Under the pieces are notes generated by a model. It did not search any database. It was given only the letters and a program-made list of their open reading frames with translations, and had not been told where the DNA came from. The position numbers and the translations under genes were made by a program. Positions 59,893 to 64,000 of a stretch of DNA of 64,000 bases are shown piece after piece (position 1 is the first letter of the stretch; each line of letters opens with the position of its first letter). The stretch lies in NCBI GenBank assembly GCA_963680875.1, contig OY804580.1, forward strand, positions 112,347,534-112,411,533, read 5' to 3'. The DNA comes from Bathymodiolus brooksi (lineage: Eukaryota; Mollusca; Bivalvia; Mytilida; Modiolidae).

Positions 59893-62800
59893 TAGATGTG
59901 TTGTACTCTTAGCTTTGATTATGTTCATGTTATGAAGTGTTTCATTGTATTCTGTTAGATGTTTTAACACTACTTATATGACTTTGTACAGGAGATGTGG
60001 TTATCTCTGTTTCATTGTATTCTGTTAGATGTTTTAACACTACTTATATGACTTTGTACAGGAGATGTGGTTATTCCTGTATCATTGTATTCTGTTAGAT
60101 GTTTTAACATTACTTATATGACTTTGTACAGGAGATGTGGTTATCTCTGTTTCATTGTATTCTGTTAGATGTTTTAACATTACTTATATGACTTTGTACA
60201 GGAGATGTGGTTATTCCTGTATCATTGTATTCTGTTAGATGTTTTAACATTACTTATATGACTTTGTACAGGAGATGTGGTTATCTCTGTTTCATTGTAT
60301 TCTGTTAGATGTTTTAACACTACTTATATGACTTTGTACAGGAGATGTGGTTATCTCTGTTTCATTGTATTCTGTTAGATGTTTTAACATTACTTATATG
60401 ACTTTGTACAGGAGATGTGGTTATCTCTGTTTCATTGTATTCTGTTAGATGTTTTAACACTACTTATATGACTTTGTACAGGAGATGTGGTTATTCCTGT
60501 ATCATTGTATTCTGTTAGATGTTTTAACATTACTTATATGACTTTGTACAGGAGATGTGGTTATCTCTGTTTCATTGTATTCTGTTAGATGTTTTAACAC
60601 TACTTATATGACTTTGTACAGGAGATGTGGTTATCTCTGTTTCATTGTATTCTGTTAGATGTTTTAACATTACTTATATGACTTTGTACAGGAGATGTGG
60701 TTATCTCTGTTTCATTGTATTCTGTTAGATGTTTTAACACTACTTATATGACTTTGTACAGGAGATGTGGTTATCTCTGTCTCATTGTATTCTGTTAGAT
60801 GTTTTAACATTACTTATATGACTTTGTACAGGAGATGTGGTTATCTCTGTATCATTGTATTCTGTTAGATGTTTTAACATTACTTATATGACTTTGTACA
60901 GGAGATGTGGTTATCTCTGTTTCATTGTATTCTGTTAGATGTTTTAACATTACTTATATGACTTTGTACAGGAGATGTGGTTATCTCTGTTTCATTGTAT
61001 TCTGTTAGATGTTTTAACATTACTTATATGACTTTGTACAGGAGATGTGGTTATCTCTGTTTCATTGTATTCTGTTAGATGTTTTAACACTACTTATATG
61101 ACTTTGTACAGGAGATGTGGTTATCTCTGTTTCATTGTATTCTGTTAGATGTTTTAACACTACTTATATGATTTTGTACAGGAGATGTGGTTATCCCTGT
61201 ATCATTGTATTCTGTTAGATGTTTTAACATTACTTATATGACTTTGTACAGGAGATGTGGTTATCTCTGTTTCATTGTATTCTGTTAGATGTTTTAACAC
61301 TACTTATATGACTTTGTACAGGAGATGTGGTTATTCCTGTATCATTGTATTCTGTTAGATGTTTTAACATTACTTATATGACTTTGTACAGGAGATGTGG
61401 TTATCTCTGTTTCATTGTATTCTGTTAGATGTTTTAACATTACTTATATGGCTTTGTACAGGAGATGTGGTTATCTCTGTTTCATTGTATTCTGTTAGAT
61501 GTTTTAACATTACTTATATGACTTTGTACAGGAGATGTGGTTATTCCTGTATCATTGTATTCTGTTAGATGTTTTAACACTACTTATATGACTTTGTACA
61601 GGAGATGTGGTTATTCCTGTATCATTGTATTCTGTTAGATGTTTTAACATTACTTATATGACTTTGTACAGGAGATGTGGTTATCTCTGTTTCATTGTAT
61701 TCTGTTAGATGTTTTAACACTACTTATATGACTTTGTACAGGAGATGTGGTTATTCCTGTATCATTGTATTCTGTTAGATGTTTTAACACTACTTATATG
61801 ACTTTGTACAGGAGATGTGGTTATTCCTGTATCATTGTATTCTGTTAGATGTTTTAACATTACTTATATGACTTTGTACAGGAGATGTGGTTATCTCTGT
61901 TTCATTGTATTCTGTTAGATGTTTTAACATTACTTATATGACTTTGTACAGGAGGTGTGGTTATTCCTGTATCATTGTATTCTGTTAGATGTGTTAACAC
62001 TACTTATATGACTTTGTACAGGAGATGTGGTTATCTCTGTTTCATTGTATTCTGTTAGATGTTTTAACACTACTTATATGACTTTGTACAGGAGATGTGG
62101 TTATTCCTGTATCATTGTATTCTGTTAGATGTTTTAACACTACTTATATGACTTTGTACAGGAGATGTGGTTATCTCTGTTTCATTGTATTCTGTTAGAT
62201 GTTTTAACACTACTTATATGACTTTGTACAGGAGATGTGGTTATTCCTGTATCATTGTATTCTGTTAGATGTTTTAACATTACTTATATGACTTTGTACA
62301 GGAGATGTGGTTATCTCTGTTTCATTGTATTCTGTTAGATGTTTTAACATTACTTATATGACTTTGTACAGGAGATGTGGTTATCTCTGTTTCATTGTAT
62401 TCTGTTAGATGTTTTAACACTACTTATATGACTTTGTACAGGAGATGTGGTTATTCCTGTATCATTGTATTCTGTTAGATGTTTTAACATTACTTATATG
62501 ACTTTGTACAGGAGATGTGGTTATTCCTGTATCATTGTATTCTGTTAGATGTTTTAACACTACTTATATGACTTTGTACAGGAGATGTGGTTATTACTGT
62601 ATCATTGTATTCTGTTAGATGTTTTAACACTACTTATATGACTTTGTACAGGAGATGTGGTTATTCCTGTATCATTGTATTCTGTTAGATGTTTTAACAC
62701 TACTTATATGACTTTGTACAGGAGATGTGGTTATCTCTGTTTCATTGTATTCTGTTAGATGTTTTAACATTACTTATATGACTTTGTACAGGAGATGTGG

Positions 62801-64000
62801 TTATCTCTGTTTCATTGTATTCTGTTAGATGTTTTAACATTACTTATATGACTTTGTACAGGAGATGTGGTTATCCCTGTATCATTGTATTCTGTTAGAT
62901 GTTTTAACACTACTTATATGACTTTGTACAGGAGATGTGGTTATCTCTGTTTCATTGTATTCTGTTAGATGTTTTAACACTACTTATATGACTTTGTACA
63001 GGAGATGTGGTTATCCCTGTATCATTGTATTCTGTTAGATGTTTTAACATTACTTATATGACTTTGTACAGGAGATGTGGTTATCTCTGTTTCATTGTAT
63101 TCTGTTAGATGTTTTAACACTACTTATATGACTTTGTACAGGAGATGTGGTTATCTCTGTTTCATTGTATTCTGTTAGATGTTTTAACATTACTTATATG
63201 GCTTTGTACAGGAGATGTGGTTATCTCCGTTTCATTGTATTCTGTTAGATGTTTTAACATTACTTATATGGCTTTGTACAGGAGATGTGGTTATCTCTGC
63301 TTCATTGTATTCTGTTAGATGTTTTAACATTACTTATATGGCTTTGTACAGGAGATGTGGTTATATCTGTTTCATTGTATTCTATTAGATGTTTTAACAC
63401 TACTTATATGACTTTGTACAGGAGATGTGGTTATCTCTGTTTCATTGTATTCTGTTAGATGTTTTAACACTACTTATATGGCTTTGTACAGGAGATGTGG
63501 TTATCTCTGTTTCATTGTATTCTGTTAGATGTTTTAACATTACTTATATGACTTTGTACAGGAGATGTGGTTATACCTGTATCATTGTATTCTGTTAGAT
63601 GTTTTAACACTACTTATATGACTTTGTACAGGAGATGTGGTTATCTCTGTTTCATTGTATTCTGTTAGATGTTTTAACATTACTTATATGGCTTTGTACA
63701 GGAGATGTGGTTATACCTGTATTATTGTATTCTGTTAGATGTTTTAACACTACTTATATGACTTTGTACAGGAGATGTGGTTATCTCTGTTTCATTGTAT
63801 TCTGTTAGATGTTTTAACATTACTTATATGGCTTTGTACAGGAGATGTGGTTATCTCTGTTTCATTGTATTCTGTTAGATGTTTTAACATTACTTATATG
63901 ACTTTGTACAGGAGATGTGGTTATCTCTGTTTCATTGTATTCTGTTAGATGTTTTAACATTACTTATATGACTTTGTACAGGAGATGTGGTTATACCTGT
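59893..64000. repeat. 70-bp tandem array (about 58 copies), running off the window
   Basis: The unit is TTCATTGTATTCTGTTAGAT GTTTTAACACTACTTATATG ACTTTGTACAGGAGATGTGG TTATCTCTGT. Two linked haplotypes alternate, ...TTATCTCTGT|TTC and ...TTATTCCTGT|ATC, with AACAC/AACAT as a second variable site. From about 63180 GCTTTGTACAG replaces ACTTTGTACAG in many units. The transition from the 58-bp array is a unique ~45-bp stretch at 59893-59937. Confidence 0.95.

Noticed and set aside
26862..64000. CRISPR array
   Set aside because: Repeats are contiguous tandem units without unique spacers, in a eukaryotic intron-containing context.
44817..64000. RUN-domain exons of SGSM
   Set aside because: Looked for family motifs (such as KHLWIRTALFEKVLDKIV or FWTDPSADELV equivalents) on the minus strand by eye and found none; they probably lie beyond the window.

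Overview
This window looks like nuclear DNA from a lophotrochozoan animal, most likely a marine bivalve or other mollusc. It is AT-rich. Its single recognisable host gene is split into many short exons, and it is full of SINEs, foldback elements, short TIR elements and long minisatellite arrays. Several dispersed repeats look like families I associate with mollusc genomes; that is a memory-based impression, not a search result. No operon, CRISPR, rRNA or prokaryotic gene was seen.

The host gene runs on the minus strand from about 44.8 kb down to 5.7 kb. I reconstructed 17 consecutive coding exons by hand (44816-44679, 42025-41895, 29451-29384, 26526-26362, 24833-24669, 21000-20835, 20197-20133, 19055-18910, 18032-17964, 15975-15204, 14124-14045, 13083-12959, 12187-12105, 11096-10987, 9676-9580, 7358-7191, 5835-5747). 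All junction phases agree and the total is 2637 nt, which is 878 codons plus a stop. The product is the C-terminal part of a small G protein signaling modulator (SGSM1/SGSM2, also RUTBC2/RUTBC1): the Rab-binding region, a Ser-rich linker, and a TBC Rab-GAP domain interrupted by a long acidic insertion. The N-terminal RUN-domain exons were not found and probably lie beyond position 64000.

The introns carry unusually many tandem arrays, roughly 40 percent of the window by my estimate: 43 bp (6.1-6.8 kb), 105 bp (7.3-8.85 kb), 41 bp (10.0-10.8 kb), 33 bp (21.9-24.2 kb), 24 bp (26.9-29.1 kb), 51 bp (33.4-36.2 kb), 121 bp (42.0-42.6 kb), 89 bp (45.1-47.1 kb), 58/55 bp (54.6-59.9 kb) and 70 bp (59.9 kb to the window edge). 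Long 'ORFs' across these arrays exist only because the unit length is a multiple of three and lacks stops.

The most striking observation is that two arrays (105 bp and 121 bp) are built from the 3' splice site plus the 5' part of a genuine SGSM coding exon. They place 14 and 4 decoy splice acceptors directly upstream of the true one. In the 105-bp array every decoy shares a nonsense codon. Other noteworthy items are a Tigger/pogo-like element reduced to a 72-residue ORF that keeps part of a helix-turn-helix and a PCNA-binding-type tail, a probable GC-AG intron, hairpin-ended elements with tandem cores, and TIR elements whose arms have expanded into minisatellites.
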